A program made the position numbers and the translations under genes. This document shows, piece after piece, positions 24,267 through 32,733 of a stretch of 48,005 nucleotides of DNA; the stretch's first letter is position 1, and the number at the start of each line of letters is the position of its first letter. Source of the stretch: a virus; IMG/VR virus record IMGVR_UViG_3300020118_000025, positions 1 through 48,005 of that record; one strand, given 5' to 3'. Below the pieces are notes generated by a model. It saw only the letters and a list, made by a program, of their open reading frames with translations. It was not told the DNA's origin and searched no databases.

Positions 24267-25882
24267 TACATTGACTCCAATAATTTGCTGCTGATTTTCG
24301 TCGCGCGGCGGCGTGGGGCGAATGCAATCATCACAGCATCCGCAAGGTTTGGCGAGCGCGTACCTTCTGGCGCTTTGTCAATCAGTATTTTACCCGTTCC
24401 GTTCTTGGTATATGTCGGCTGGGAAAGTTCAATCACGAGTTTATCTCGATTTTCTAGGTCGGAGGGGATGGATATGATCTGGTCGGGGTCGTAGTCCATC
24501 CCTTGAATCGCGCGGAATGTGTTTTGGAACAGGATGCGCAGATACCACCACGATTGTGCTTTGTAGTTGGCAAAGAAGTCCTGATTCTTGCGCTTCTCGA
24601 CCATTTCGCGCTCAGGCTCAAACACGCCGCCCGATCCACGGAACGGCTCGACGCTTAGCAGTTTCTCGCGCCGGTCGCCTTTGTCGTGTTTTTCCTTGCG
24701 CCGGTCGTTCAACACGCGAGCATCACCGCGCACGCCGGCGCCAAGGCCATCCGCATCATAGTCGAAGCCCTCGTAACCGTATGCGTCCGAGATTCTGAAT
24801 GCTTCCTCGACGGTATAGAAAATGTCGCTACCCTTTCCGCTCCAAGCCGACAGGTGCTGAATCACGATACCATTGCGCCCGCAGTAGGCGTTAAGGTCAA
24901 TACCCTCGTCGGCAACGTCAAGTGCCCCGCGCCGCACGCCGGTCGGCTTGATGCCAAGCTTTACATGCGCGTCAATGGCTGCCTGCACCCATGCGGACGG
25001 TACAAGCACACCTTCGACGGATGCTGTGTAGTCGATGTCAATCTCTTGCGCGACGGTCACAGGGTCTAAACGCGCCTTTTGCTTCTCATACCAATCGTCA
25101 TCGCGGCCCGGATGGTCGCGCCAGTGGAAGGTAAATACCTGAATCTTGCCTGAATGGCGCTTCTGAGCGAACGGGTTAGCCATGCCGTTCGCAGATGATA
25201 TGTCCTGGCGGCAGTTGGTCGTTTGCGACAAGGACGCCTCCACGAGCTGCGGGCGCTCCAAGAATGCAGCCTCGTCCACGAAGTAGATAGATGCACGGTC
25301 GCCTCGTCCAATGCCATCGCCAGACTCACCAGAGATAGCAGAGCCGGTGCCGGGGAAGTTCAGGCGCAAGTGCGGCGCGTCCTTGCCGATGTCCCAGCCC
25401 TGTTTGAACTCTTCCGGCAGGTACTGCATGAACATGCGCGCCTTGTAGAACAGGCACTTCGGCGCGCCGATCTTGTCAACGTACTCTTCCTTGCGGCTAC
25501 CGAAGCCAATCACCAAGCCGTCACGGAACAGGCATAGCGTGCAAGCTAGCGCCACAGATACCCAGCTCATGCCCATGTCTCTGCTTTTCTCTGTCAAGCC
25601 CGGCTCTTGGCGCTGCCAGCGATCTACGATCCAGTTTGCCCACTCTTCCTGCTTCGGGAACAGCAGGAATGGAACGATGGACGGCAAGCCGCGCTCAGGG
25701 TTACGCGGGTCGAACGTCACCCCCCAATCTATTATGAATTGAGCAGGATTGTCACGATAGAACTTTCGCAGGGCCGGCATGCATTTAGGGTCTGCGCGAA
25801 TACGATTGATCCTCTCGACGCGATGCCGGAACACCATTGTGTAATCCGGCGCCTTGAAATCGAACTCAAACGGGATAGGCAT
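24266..25882 (-). CDS. terL: Terminase large subunit
   Basis: 538 aa. ATPase half: an adenine-binding [12 protein letters not shown] (about 75-86), a degenerate Walker [11 protein letters not shown] (98-107) and Walker [10 protein letters not shown] (199-207). Nuclease half of RNase H type: LDVADEGID (Asp322/325), [12 protein letters not shown] (372-383) and [10 protein letters not shown] near residue 520. It drives ATP-dependent packaging and cuts the concatemer. Ends of the genome are not visible, which fits headful packaging, but this is only inferred. Confidence 0.93.
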   Translation of the reverse strand: MPIPFEFDFKAPDYTMVFRHRVERINRIRADPKCMPALRKFYRDNPAQFIIDWGVTFDPRNPERGLPSIVPFLLFPKQEEWANWIVDRWQRQEPGLTEKSRDMGMSWVSVALACTLCLFRDGLVIGFGSRKEEYVDKIGAPKCLFYKARMFMQYLPEEFKQGWDIGKDAPHLRLNFPGTGSAISGESGDGIGRGDRASIYFVDEAAFLERPQLVEASLSQTTNCRQDISSANGMANPFAQKRHSGKIQVFTFHWRDHPGRDDDWYEKQKARLDPVTVAQEIDIDYTASVEGVLVPSAWVQAAIDAHVKLGIKPTGVRRGALDVADEGIDLNAYCGRNGIVIQHLSAWSGKGSDIFYTVEEAFRISDAYGYEGFDYDADGLGAGVRGDARVLNDRRKEKHDKGDRREKLLSVEPFRGSGGVFEPEREMVEKRKNQDFFANYKAQSWWYLRILFQNTFRAIQGMDYDPDQIISIPSDLENRDKLVIELSQPTYTKNGTGKILIDKAPEGTRSPNLADAVMIAFAPRRRATKISSKLLESM

Positions 25883-26509
25883 CTACACGCCGCCCATGAT
25901 GCGCTGATACTCCTTGGATGCCTCCATAGCGTCATCAGACAGCGCGCGTTTGGATTCCTCGGACGAGTGGCGGCGCGCATTATCTTGTTGCGTTGCCTGC
26001 TCGATTTGCTCTTGCCCCACCTTCATCATGGTCAGCGGGATATGCGCCGCGTCGTTTGAAAGCTTATCGAACAGTGCAAAGTTCTTCAAATGCTCAGCCG
26101 TACCCACTGGATCATCACCATCCACCTTTTCGAGGCTGGCACTTGCCAACGCGCTAAGCCGATGCACAGCCGCCGCCTTGTACTTACCAGCCGATGCCAT
26201 GTGATTGCTGATCGCCACGAGGTCAGACACGATGTCGCTAACGATCATCTGCCGAACCACTGGCAAGCTCGCTATCTCCGAATCCACATCACGGCTAGCC
26301 TTGTCTGCCTGAACCTTACGCGCTGCAATGTCATGCAGTTGATCCCTGACCGGCCCAGCCTCGCGCGCCTTGCCAGCCATTTTTCGCCGAAGCGAGGATT
26401 CATTAACGCCGAACTCTTTTGCAAGGGCGTTAAGCGACTCACCCCCTAGTATGTGGCGGTGTTCTACGATGGCCCATTGCTCGGGCGTCAGTGCTGATTT
26501 TCTTCCCAT
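25883..26509 (-). CDS. terS: Terminase small subunit
   Basis: 208 aa. A helix-turn-helix is visible in residues 6-48 (TPEQWAIVEHRHILGGESLNALAKEFGVNESSLRRKM), followed by a helical oligomerisation region with SDIVSDLVAISNHMA. It abuts the large subunit gene without a gap. The protein would bind the packaging start site on the DNA. Confidence 0.88.
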   Translation of the reverse strand: MGRKSALTPEQWAIVEHRHILGGESLNALAKEFGVNESSLRRKMAGKAREAGPVRDQLHDIAARKVQADKASRDVDSEIASLPVVRQMIVSDIVSDLVAISNHMASAGKYKAAAVHRLSALASASLEKVDGDDPVGTAEHLKNFALFDKLSNDAAHIPLTMMKVGQEQIEQATQQDNARRHSSEESKRALSDDAMEASKEYQRIMGGV

Positions 26510-26528
26510 GGCTCAATCTTACCATGCA

Positions 26529-26570
26529 TAAAGCCGATTCGGCTTTTCGGCTTTATTCGGTAATGCCGAA
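26529..26570. promoter_or_regulatory. Operator-like palindromes before the terminase gene
   Basis: TAAAGCCGA (26529-26537) pairs with TCGGCTTTA (26547-26555); AAAGCCGA also pairs with the nearer TCGGCTTT (26539-26546); and TTCGG-TAATG-CCGAA spans 26556-26570. All share the GCCGAA/TTCGGC core. They fill the divergent gap between the terminase start and the plus-strand promoter-like element, so they could be repressor sites or an mRNA hairpin. Confidence 0.5.
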
Positions 26571-26580
26571 CGAAAAGTGA

Positions 26581-26609
26581 TTGCGTTTCTAAAATCACTG
26601 TGTCATAGT
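26581..26609 (+). promoter_or_regulatory. Promoter-like element (TTGCGT-N17-CATAGT)
   Basis: TTGCGT at 26581, a 17-nt spacer and CATAGT at 26604. The spacer (aaatcactgtgt) and downstream TACATGGGCAGCGC are nearly the same as at 40839-40890. It precedes the isolated three-gene plus-strand unit. Confidence 0.55.
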
Positions 26610-26655
26610 ACGTACATGGGCAGCGCGCTTGGTGCTGCAAGAACTGGAGAAGATG

Positions 26656-26841
26656 ATGGCAATGCAGCCTGTAGATCGTAAGAACTCGAAACACACCTTC
26701 AAGACTGCGCCGCGCGCCAAGCCAAGTCTTGTAAATCGCACGAACAAACGCATTCTTGCTGATCTGGCACCGCACAATGTTCTTGTCTCGCGCTTCCAAA
26801 ATGGCTGGGCAAATTACAACTGGAACACTGGCACGTTCTAA
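26656..26841 (+). CDS. Small basic protein of isolated plus-strand unit
   Basis: 61 aa from the ATG at 26656, with GGAGA spaced 5 nt as in the 40913 gene. It is basic (KNSKHTFKTAPRAKPSLV) and ends in aromatic/Asn residues (NGWANYNWNTGTF). Unknown function. A CCGCCC/GGGGCGG hairpin follows it. Confidence 0.65.
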   Translation: MAMQPVDRKNSKHTFKTAPRAKPSLVNRTNKRILADLAPHNVLVSRFQNGWANYNWNTGTF

Positions 26842-26882
26842 TCAATCCCGCCCTTAGGGGCGGCAATAGGAAGGGAGGAATC

Positions 26883-27212
26883 ATGATCGACAAAGCAAAG
26901 CTTCTCGAAGCAATCGAGCGTTACGCGGCAGCACGGATTGAGGTTTCAAATAATCCAGCGGCACTTTCATTGAACGAGTTCATCCCCATCCGCGATGATG
27001 CGTTTGACGAATTCAACCGTGCAGCAGTGCACCTCGGCGCGGCCTTGGCTGCTGTTAACGAGCCGCTGCTGGACTCCACCGTTGAAAAAGCAGCACGGGT
27101 GCTGTCGGATCGTGCTGCGGTCGTAAATGGCTGGAATAAACAAGCAATTTGGGATATCTGCAAGCAAAAGTTCATTGCCGATGCCCGCGCCATGCTGGAA
27201 GCAATCCAATGA
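26883..27212 (+). CDS. Hypothetical helical protein
   Basis: 109 aa, strong ribosome site (GGGAGGAATCATG). Mostly alpha-helical and acidic (LLEAIERYAAARIEV, AWDI-like WDICKQKFIADARAMLEAI). No conserved domain recognised. Its stop overlaps the next start (ATGA). Confidence 0.7.
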   Translation: MIDKAKLLEAIERYAAARIEVSNNPAALSLNEFIPIRDDAFDEFNRAAVHLGAALAAVNEPLLDSTVEKAARVLSDRAAVVNGWNKQAIWDICKQKFIADARAMLEAIQ

Positions 27213-27511
27213 GCGCCATTACCATGACCCTACTAGAAGCCCTGCGCCGGCTTGTAGACGTTGCGCGGCTCATTGATGCAAGCGAGTGCGGCGAGCTTTA
27301 CAACGAGCTGCAAGGGGCGCTTACTGTGGCTGGAACGGTGCTTGCCAACCCGCCGGAAGATGCGCCGCGCCTTCCAAGCACGGCAGACGAGGTTATCGCC
27401 TTCATCGGCGAAAATTATTCCACGATGTCATATGAAGGGCTGAAAGAAGACCGCGCCTACTGGCTTACAGTGCATGACCTTCTTAGCGCATTCGCGCAGA
27501 TTCAAGAATAG
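27209..27511 (+). CDS. Hypothetical helical protein
   Basis: 100 aa from the ATG at 27209. Helical (LLEALRRLVDVARLIDA, GLKEDRAYWLTVHDLLSAFA). The two small genes may act together because they are translationally coupled. Unknown role. Confidence 0.7.
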   Translation: MSAITMTLLEALRRLVDVARLIDASECGELYNELQGALTVAGTVLANPPEDAPRLPSTADEVIAFIGENYSTMSYEGLKEDRAYWLTVHDLLSAFAQIQE

Positions 27512-27544
27512 AAAAAGGCCCGGCTAGCGGGCCTTTTTCTATTC
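27506..27544. terminator. Bidirectional terminator between convergent units
   Basis: A perfect 17-bp inverted repeat (GAATAGAAAAAGGCCCG and its complement) around a 5-nt loop. A- and T-runs on each side let it stop transcripts from both strands: the plus-strand three-gene unit and the minus-strand spike module. Confidence 0.95.
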
Positions 27545-27576
27545 TCCCCGGCCGGCGCCGGTTTCGGTGGTAGGGG

Positions 27577-29433
27577 TCATGGGTTGATTGGCCCGGCAAC
27601 CTTCTCCAGCCGCAAATTACGCATCCGCACATTGCCGGTGCCTCCCACCGCGCCGCCGATACGGATCTGCACCCGCATAGTGGCCGTGACGTCGAGCCAC
27701 TTTTGCGGCTCGCTTGACAGCTCCAATGGCCGGTACTCGGTGCCGAAAGTCGCTACGTTGTTCCCCGGCTGCAGCTGGATCAACGTGATGTTGTTGGTTG
27801 TGGTTGTGTTGTCGACAAAGACCGTGAAAAGCGCAAGGCCGTTGCCTGTCATCTCGCCGACCGCGCCGTCGAACGCGAGGCGCAGATAGTCGCCTACGGC
27901 AATCCCGGCTGGCACCGCGAGGCCAGTAACGCGCAAGACGTGGTAGTCGCTTGCGGAGGCAGCGGCAAAGGTCACCTGATACCAATCGGGGCCGCCATCG
28001 GTTGCCGCGACGTTGCTTCCGACAATGGTTTGCGTCGTTCCACTGAGCGCGAAAGCCCACCCAGCAGGGACAACACCCGTAACCCCGGTGGTTGCCGTGC
28101 CGCCCGAGCCGACGAAGGTAGGGTTGGGGTTGATGACTCCAGTTTGCAATGTGGAGTCCCACGCATCCAGCGGTACGCGGCGTAACCCCGCGAAAGGCGA
28201 GTCCTCTTTAACCGCATCAATCAGCGAGATAGGTGCCGTGGAGGCCCCATAAGGCGCGAGGTGCAAATTGTCACCGTACATTCCCGCGCGGGATACCACG
28301 TTCGTGGTCGTATACGTGACCAAGCGGTCGTTTGCCTGCACAAAGCGAACGCCCGTTACCTCCCGGCAGTACTCTCGGATGGCTGTATCCGCCTGTGCCA
28401 AGTACTTTGTGCCCGTGGCATCTTTGACAGAGGCGGCAAAAATCTCGCCGACGTACAGCCGGCGCACGCGCGCCGCGCAATAGTCGATGATCGTTTTCAA
28501 GTTGGCGATCAGGGCGTCGCGCTGGACAGTTGTCGCGCCGGTGTTCGGGATGTCGTTGACGCCCGCCTGCAGGTACATCGAATCGACCGGGGTTTTGAAC
28601 ATTTGCGGCATGAACTTGACCACGTCGGATGTCTTGCAACCGCCGATGGCATAGCCTTGATAGTCGCGGAACCGGCCGCCCAGCGCGCCAGCGATCCACG
28701 TCGAGTGCCCGCGCAGATCGTAATCCCATGAGAACGGGTATCCACCGGCGGTGCAGGTGGCGGAGCCGTTGAGGACCGGGGAAACCGACGCCAGGACGCT
28801 GACGAAGAGGCCCGCGTTAGTGGGGGTGCCGGATGGCAGGTAGTACCAGCCGCCTTGCGATACATCCGTCCATGGGCCTGCGGTGTCGCCCGTCAGCGTC
28901 CAGCGCACGCGGCCAGTTGCGTCGCTGGCCAGTGTTCCCGTTCCGTTCAACGGGGCGCTGCCGTCCATAATAATGTCAGGCATCCAGCTGCCGGAGATTC
29001 CGCCGGTGGTCAGGTATTTGGTGCGGCCGTCGAAAATACCTGGCTCCCGGCCGGGGGAACCGTACCGGGTGCGCGAATCTCCCACGCACAAAAACAGGCC
29101 ATAAGGCGCAGTGGAGTCCATTTTTGCCCCCAGCACCGCCGCCCCCACCGACACATCCACGCTGCCGGCCGTACAGGTAACAGAAAAGCGAGAAGTACCA
29201 CTAAACGCGCCAATTGTCGGTAATTTTCCAACGCCGATAGCCCAGCTTCCAGCAGCATCAAGCCGCTGAACTGTTCCGGTTGTTGCAGCAGCACCAGTAA
29301 TAGTTAGCGCATCACCCTCCTGCAAAATAAACGTTCTCGGGCTTCCTGGGACAACTCCAGAAACGGATGGCGAAGAAAGTTTGCGCAGACGCGCAAGAAC
29401 GGAGTTTTTTACGAAGTCGCCGAATTCGATCAT
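27577..29433 (-). CDS. Tail spike with SGNH/GDSL esterase domain
   Basis: 618 aa from the ATG at 29433 (ATGA overlap with the small upstream gene). Residues about 110-400 contain an SGNH hydrolase: CVGDSRTRYG (Ser120), IGGCKTSD (Gly264/265), GVND (Asn293), and GDNLHLA (Asp388, His391). N- and C-terminal parts are beta-rich and the last 150 residues look like a carbohydrate-binding region. It likely deacetylates surface polysaccharide during adsorption. Spacing of catalytic blocks is standard. Substrate unknown. Confidence 0.82.
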   Translation of the reverse strand: MIEFGDFVKNSVLARLRKLSSPSVSGVVPGSPRTFILQEGDALTITGAAATTGTVQRLDAAGSWAIGVGKLPTIGAFSGTSRFSVTCTAGSVDVSVGAAVLGAKMDSTAPYGLFLCVGDSRTRYGSPGREPGIFDGRTKYLTTGGISGSWMPDIIMDGSAPLNGTGTLASDATGRVRWTLTGDTAGPWTDVSQGGWYYLPSGTPTNAGLFVSVLASVSPVLNGSATCTAGGYPFSWDYDLRGHSTWIAGALGGRFRDYQGYAIGGCKTSDVVKFMPQMFKTPVDSMYLQAGVNDIPNTGATTVQRDALIANLKTIIDYCAARVRRLYVGEIFAASVKDATGTKYLAQADTAIREYCREVTGVRFVQANDRLVTYTTTNVVSRAGMYGDNLHLAPYGASTAPISLIDAVKEDSPFAGLRRVPLDAWDSTLQTGVINPNPTFVGSGGTATTGVTGVVPAGWAFALSGTTQTIVGSNVAATDGGPDWYQVTFAAASASDYHVLRVTGLAVPAGIAVGDYLRLAFDGAVGEMTGNGLALFTVFVDNTTTTNNITLIQLQPGNNVATFGTEYRPLELSSEPQKWLDVTATMRVQIRIGGAVGGTGNVRMRNLRLEKVAGPINP

Positions 29434-29666
29434 TGAGTTACCCAATCACTTTCTGCGGTCAAAACACCGTTTGTCCACGTATAAGTTTTAACACGGACGA
29501 TCCCGGCATTTGTCCAAGTATCAGTAATCAGGTTCCCGCTACCGTCGAAGCCATAAACGTGCGATCCAGTGCCATTTGCATAGCCCGCGCCTGTCGATGG
29601 GTCGCTCAGAACCACGCGCAAGAGGTCCTTGCCCCCCGCCTGGACTTGTGCGTCAATTGGATTCAT
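29430..29666 (-). CDS. Small protein upstream of spike (fibre connector-like)
   Basis: 78 aa from the ATG at 29666 (GAGGGG with a suitable gap; upstream ATG at 29681 has no ribosome site). MNPIDAQVQAGGKDLL and a beta-rich GSHVYGFDGSGNLITDTWTNAGI resemble short phage tail accessory proteins encoded before spikes. It probably belongs to the same transcript as the spike. Confidence 0.7.
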   Translation of the reverse strand: MNPIDAQVQAGGKDLLRVVLSDPSTGAGYANGTGSHVYGFDGSGNLITDTWTNAGIVRVKTYTWTNGVLTAESDWVTQ

Positions 29667-29687
29667 TCGGCCACCCCTCATAAAATA

Positions 29688-29756
29688 AAAAGGCCGCTAA
29701 CAGTCTCGGAGTACCGTTAGCGGCGAAAGAGGGGCTTTGAGCCACCTCGGAGACTG
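29688..29756 (-). promoter_or_regulatory. Terminator or attenuator ahead of the spike module
   Basis: On the minus strand a GCCGCTAAC/GTTAGCGGC hairpin (29693-29701 with 29716-29724) is followed by a TTTTTATTTT run just before the small gene's ribosome site. Upstream CAGTCTC (29750-29756) is complementary to GAGACTG in the hairpin's loop and 3' edge (29701-29707), so two alternative folds are possible. It may simply end the early leftward operon. Confidence 0.65.
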
Positions 29757-29790
29757 GTCAATGATACTATACTTTGCCGCTTGGAATCGT

Positions 29791-30300
29791 TTAGGCAGCG
29801 ATCTTTTCCACGCGGTCGCCCTCGTCGGTGTAGACGTTGCCGTCGTTGATGCGCGCTCGGACAAGTTCCATGGCCGTGACCAGCTCGCGCTTGGACACTT
29901 GCTTTACCTGTTCGTCATGGATGGCAAGCGCATACTTCACGTCGCGCAGCGCTTCGCCGTCGAGCCTGAAATTCCCGCTGGTCTTGCTGCGGATTTTCGC
30001 GCGAAACAGTCCGTCTAGCGCCCGAACGAAATCCTCTTCGTATTCGGCTCCAAGCACGGTTTCAGAGAGAGCCATTCCGATGTTGGTCGCGCAGACCACG
30101 CAAGACCAGTGTTCCTCGTCCGCGCTGCCGCAGGCAAGGTTATCAATCGACAGCCAGTAGGCCGCGCCCAAGTCCGTCTGCTGGTCGGGCCGCAGGCAGG
30201 CCGCAGCCTCGCCGCGCGCGCCAACGTGAGCCAAGGCAACGAGTCCGCCAGCCATGTGTACCGGCTTCGGGCGGTATTTCTTGTTTCGTGTCTTAGCCAT
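29791..30300 (-). CDS. Conserved hypothetical phage protein
   Basis: 169 aa. Two CxxC-type cysteine clusters are absent but a CVVCATNIGMALSE segment near residue 70 is notable. The N-terminus is basic (KTRNKKYRPKPVHM). It resembles a conserved early protein of betaproteobacterial phages. Unknown function; it is the last gene of the leftward early operon. Confidence 0.7.
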   Translation of the reverse strand: MAKTRNKKYRPKPVHMAGGLVALAHVGARGEAAACLRPDQQTDLGAAYWLSIDNLACGSADEEHWSCVVCATNIGMALSETVLGAEYEEDFVRALDGLFRAKIRSKTSGNFRLDGEALRDVKYALAIHDEQVKQVSKRELVTAMELVRARINDGNVYTDEGDRVEKIAA

Positions 30301-30302
30301 GA

Positions 30303-30644
30303 TTACCCTATCGACTTGATGGCGCCGCGAGCGGCTGCAAGCTGCGCGTAAAGCTCCGTGCGGTGCTTGTCGATCTTGAGCGGCCGGTCTACCTTAGCCA
30401 CCTCAAGCGCGCGCTGCTCGGCGTTTAGCTGCGCCTGGGAGGGAATGTAGAACCCTGTTGCCCGCTTGGCATTCGAGCGGCGCACGCGGCCCGACTTCTC
30501 CATTTCTTGCAGCATGGAAAACATGCCCGCCTGCCCAACCTTGAACTTCTTGGCAATCTGCGAGACAACCACTACATCGCCGCTTCTAGACCGAAGCCAA
30601 GCTAAAATGTTTTCCTCAAAGGACGTTTCTTCTTGTTCTTGCAT
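30303..30644 (-). CDS. Winged-helix DNA-binding protein (predicted)
   Basis: 113 aa. The region FEENILAWLRSRSGDVVVVSQIAKKFKVGQAGMFSMLQEMEKSGRVRR has the form of a winged helix, with a recognition helix at about 35-47. It is followed by a charged helical tail. It probably regulates phage genes. The family is not firmly identified. Confidence 0.7.
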   Translation of the reverse strand: MQEQEETSFEENILAWLRSRSGDVVVVSQIAKKFKVGQAGMFSMLQEMEKSGRVRRSNAKRATGFYIPSQAQLNAEQRALEVAKVDRPLKIDKHRTELYAQLAAARGAIKSIG

Positions 30645-30659
30645 TTCTTTTTCCCCTAG

Positions 30660-30854
30660 TTAAATCGCATCGGCTGGTTTTGGAACCGGCAATTCCATGG
30701 CGGCATAGGCGAATGGAATTTGAATATTGAGCAGTGTTTTATCGCCATGCTCGAATCGGTAAATTATCCGCTTGGCCCATGCCTTGTAATCTCGGCCAAG
30801 GGAGTTATTCAACGGGTATTTCGATTCCGCTGCGAGTCTGATAGCCAAGCTCAT
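30660..30854 (-). CDS. Small hypothetical protein
   Basis: 64 aa, overlapping the next gene by 4 nt. No domain recognised. Basic centre (RDYKAWAKRIIYRF). Unknown. Confidence 0.6.
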   Translation of the reverse strand: MSLAIRLAAESKYPLNNSLGRDYKAWAKRIIYRFEHGDKTLLNIQIPFAYAAMELPVPKPADAI

Positions 30855-31492
30855 TGGATAGCCTTTAAGTTGGACAGCATCAAAGCCAAGCGCTCTTTGA
30901 CCGCTGGGTTTGGTGCGGCTAGCTGTGGAAGCGTGGCGCCGGCTTGAATCAGCAGCGCATCGCCGTATTCAGGCGGCAGCAGGGAAACAGCGTAATCGGC
31001 CGGCAAGCGTTTCTTGCTGACGGCTTCGATTAATGCGCGCTGCCGGCCAAGCATGTCTTCGCCAAACGATGCCGACCATTTGGCAGGGATGCCAGCCTCT
31101 CGCGCGTCGGCCACATCCTTTGCATACGCCTCCTTAAAGGCCATGCGCGCGGCTATCTTGTCGCCCTGTTGCAGAAGCTCGTACACCACGCCGTGCGCCT
31201 GCGCCATTTCTTCCGTCCACACCACAGAGGCGCTTTCATCGGTCGGGATCATCGCCCAAGCCTGCTCGATTCCTGGCCGGCCGTCCACTTCCGACATTTC
31301 GTCAGTAATCGCTGCCAACGAGAAGCGTTTTCCGCCCCTTCTGACGCGCGACAGGGCCGCGATGACGTCTGCCTCAGGGTAAGCCGCCAAATCGGCCACC
31401 AGCATGCTTGCAGCGGCCTCAGTGAGCCTTGCGCCGCAAAGCTCAGCCGTCGCTGCGAGCGCTTTGATAAATTCGCTTGATGCCATGTTCAT
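30851..31492 (-). CDS. Replication-associated protein (helicase loader-like position)
   Basis: 213 aa from the ATG at 31492 (ATGA overlap with the DUF1376 stop). The first 70 residues (ASSEFIKALAATAELCG, EADVIAALSRVRRGGKRFSLAAI) loosely resemble the N-terminal domain of lambda P-type loader proteins. No P-loop is present. Position after a DUF1376 gene is where loader genes often lie, but the call is tentative. Confidence 0.55.
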   Translation of the reverse strand: MNMASSEFIKALAATAELCGARLTEAAASMLVADLAAYPEADVIAALSRVRRGGKRFSLAAITDEMSEVDGRPGIEQAWAMIPTDESASVVWTEEMAQAHGVVYELLQQGDKIAARMAFKEAYAKDVADAREAGIPAKWSASFGEDMLGRQRALIEAVSKKRLPADYAVSLLPPEYGDALLIQAGATLPQLAAPNPAVKERLALMLSNLKAIQ

Positions 31493-32364
31493 GCTCCCGT
31501 ACTTTGATGTTTTTCGATGATCCTGCCCCACATATCGCCAGCATCTTGCAACCGATCCGCCTCGCCAGCCGCCGCCAGTGTCACGCGCCGGCCTGTCGCC
31601 CACTCGGTACGCAGCTTGGCATGGTCGTGCAGCAGAAGCCCGATCTGGTGCATTGCCGCCACGTAGTTACGCCCGCTGTGCTGAACGAAGAATGCTGCAA
31701 TGTCTGGCGCCTCAACTCCCAGCGCCTGCACCACGGCCTTAACAACGGAATTGCTCTTTGCATTCTGCACCGGCGGCACGCCGTAGCGAACAGCATACGC
31801 TTGCTTGTACGCCTTCCAAGTCTCAAGGTTCAGCGGGTTAGGCTCGTCCTTCGATGCAGACTTTTTTTTGCGTGGCGCGGCGACAGCCGGCGCAGTCTGT
31901 TGCTCTTCGCTTTGTTTTTGAACTGCTCTTGGCTCTTGGTTCTGGTTATGGTCTTGGGTATGGTTCTTGGTAATGGTAATGGTATTGGTTAGCATACCGT
32001 CCGCAATGCATTCGCTATGCGGACGCATAACATCGGCATTGCCTTGCTTGCTCCATCGCTTGTTAGCTGCATCTGCTGCCTTCGCGCTCTTCTCACGATA
32101 CAGCGCAATTTCAGCGTCACAGCGCTTGTGTATCCAGCCTCCATCAGTCTGCGAAAAGAACTCTGATAGCACTATGCGGATGGCATCTTTCTCGTCGTCA
32201 GAGCGCGCGCGCAACTGCCTGAACAACATCGCTTCATCAAGACAAAGCGGCGCTTCATTTGTGTAATACTTGTCCAATAATCTACGGTACGCCCCATCCT
32301 CAAGCATCGAAAGATGGGCCGTATCCGTCAGATAATCGCCAATGTGATGGGCGTAAAAATTCAT
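31489..32364 (-). CDS. DUF1376/YdaU-like replication initiator
   Basis: 291 aa. FYAHHIGDYLTDTAHLSMLEDGAYRRLLDKYYTNEAPL and GGWIHKRCDAEI form the DUF1376 domain of phage origin-binding proteins. A Lys-rich linker (RKKKSASKDEP) joins a helical C-terminal region. It would open the phage origin. No origin repeats were recognised inside the gene. Confidence 0.8.
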   Translation of the reverse strand: MNFYAHHIGDYLTDTAHLSMLEDGAYRRLLDKYYTNEAPLCLDEAMLFRQLRARSDDEKDAIRIVLSEFFSQTDGGWIHKRCDAEIALYREKSAKAADAANKRWSKQGNADVMRPHSECIADGMLTNTITITKNHTQDHNQNQEPRAVQKQSEEQQTAPAVAAPRKKKSASKDEPNPLNLETWKAYKQAYAVRYGVPPVQNAKSNSVVKAVVQALGVEAPDIAAFFVQHSGRNYVAAMHQIGLLLHDHAKLRTEWATGRRVTLAAAGEADRLQDAGDMWGRIIEKHQSTGA

Positions 32365-32370
32365 TCTTAT

Positions 32371-32733
32371 CTACGCTTCATACATTTCATATGGATGACG
32401 ATAGCCACGAATAAGAGCTTTAAAATTCTGGCTTGTCGTCATACGAAGATTGCCCTTCCCAAAACGCTTGCCGTCTGGATCAACCCAGTTACGTACAAAA
32501 AATACTCGCTCTGGGTAACTACCCGGCTTGAATACAGCAATGACCGTATAGGCCACCTTTCCATTTGCATCGGCGCATGCATCGTGGCCGGCAAAGCCGT
32601 CACTCTCAAAATTAACACCGGGCCGCCATGATTCAGTTTGAATAGGCTCCCCGCCACTAAAATCGTCATATTTAGCGCGAACGAATGGATATTCCGCGAA
32701 GAATTCTTGACCACAATGAAATTTATTGCTCAT
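32371..32733 (-). CDS. Hypothetical protein downstream of antirepressor
   Basis: 120 aa. GESWRP-type and AYTVIAVFKPGSYPERVFFVRNWVDPDGKRFG segments suggest a beta-rich protein. It overlaps the antirepressor stop by 4 nt. Unknown function. Confidence 0.65.
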   Translation of the reverse strand: MSNKFHCGQEFFAEYPFVRAKYDDFSGGEPIQTESWRPGVNFESDGFAGHDACADANGKVAYTVIAVFKPGSYPERVFFVRNWVDPDGKRFGKGNLRMTTSQNFKALIRGYRHPYEMYEA

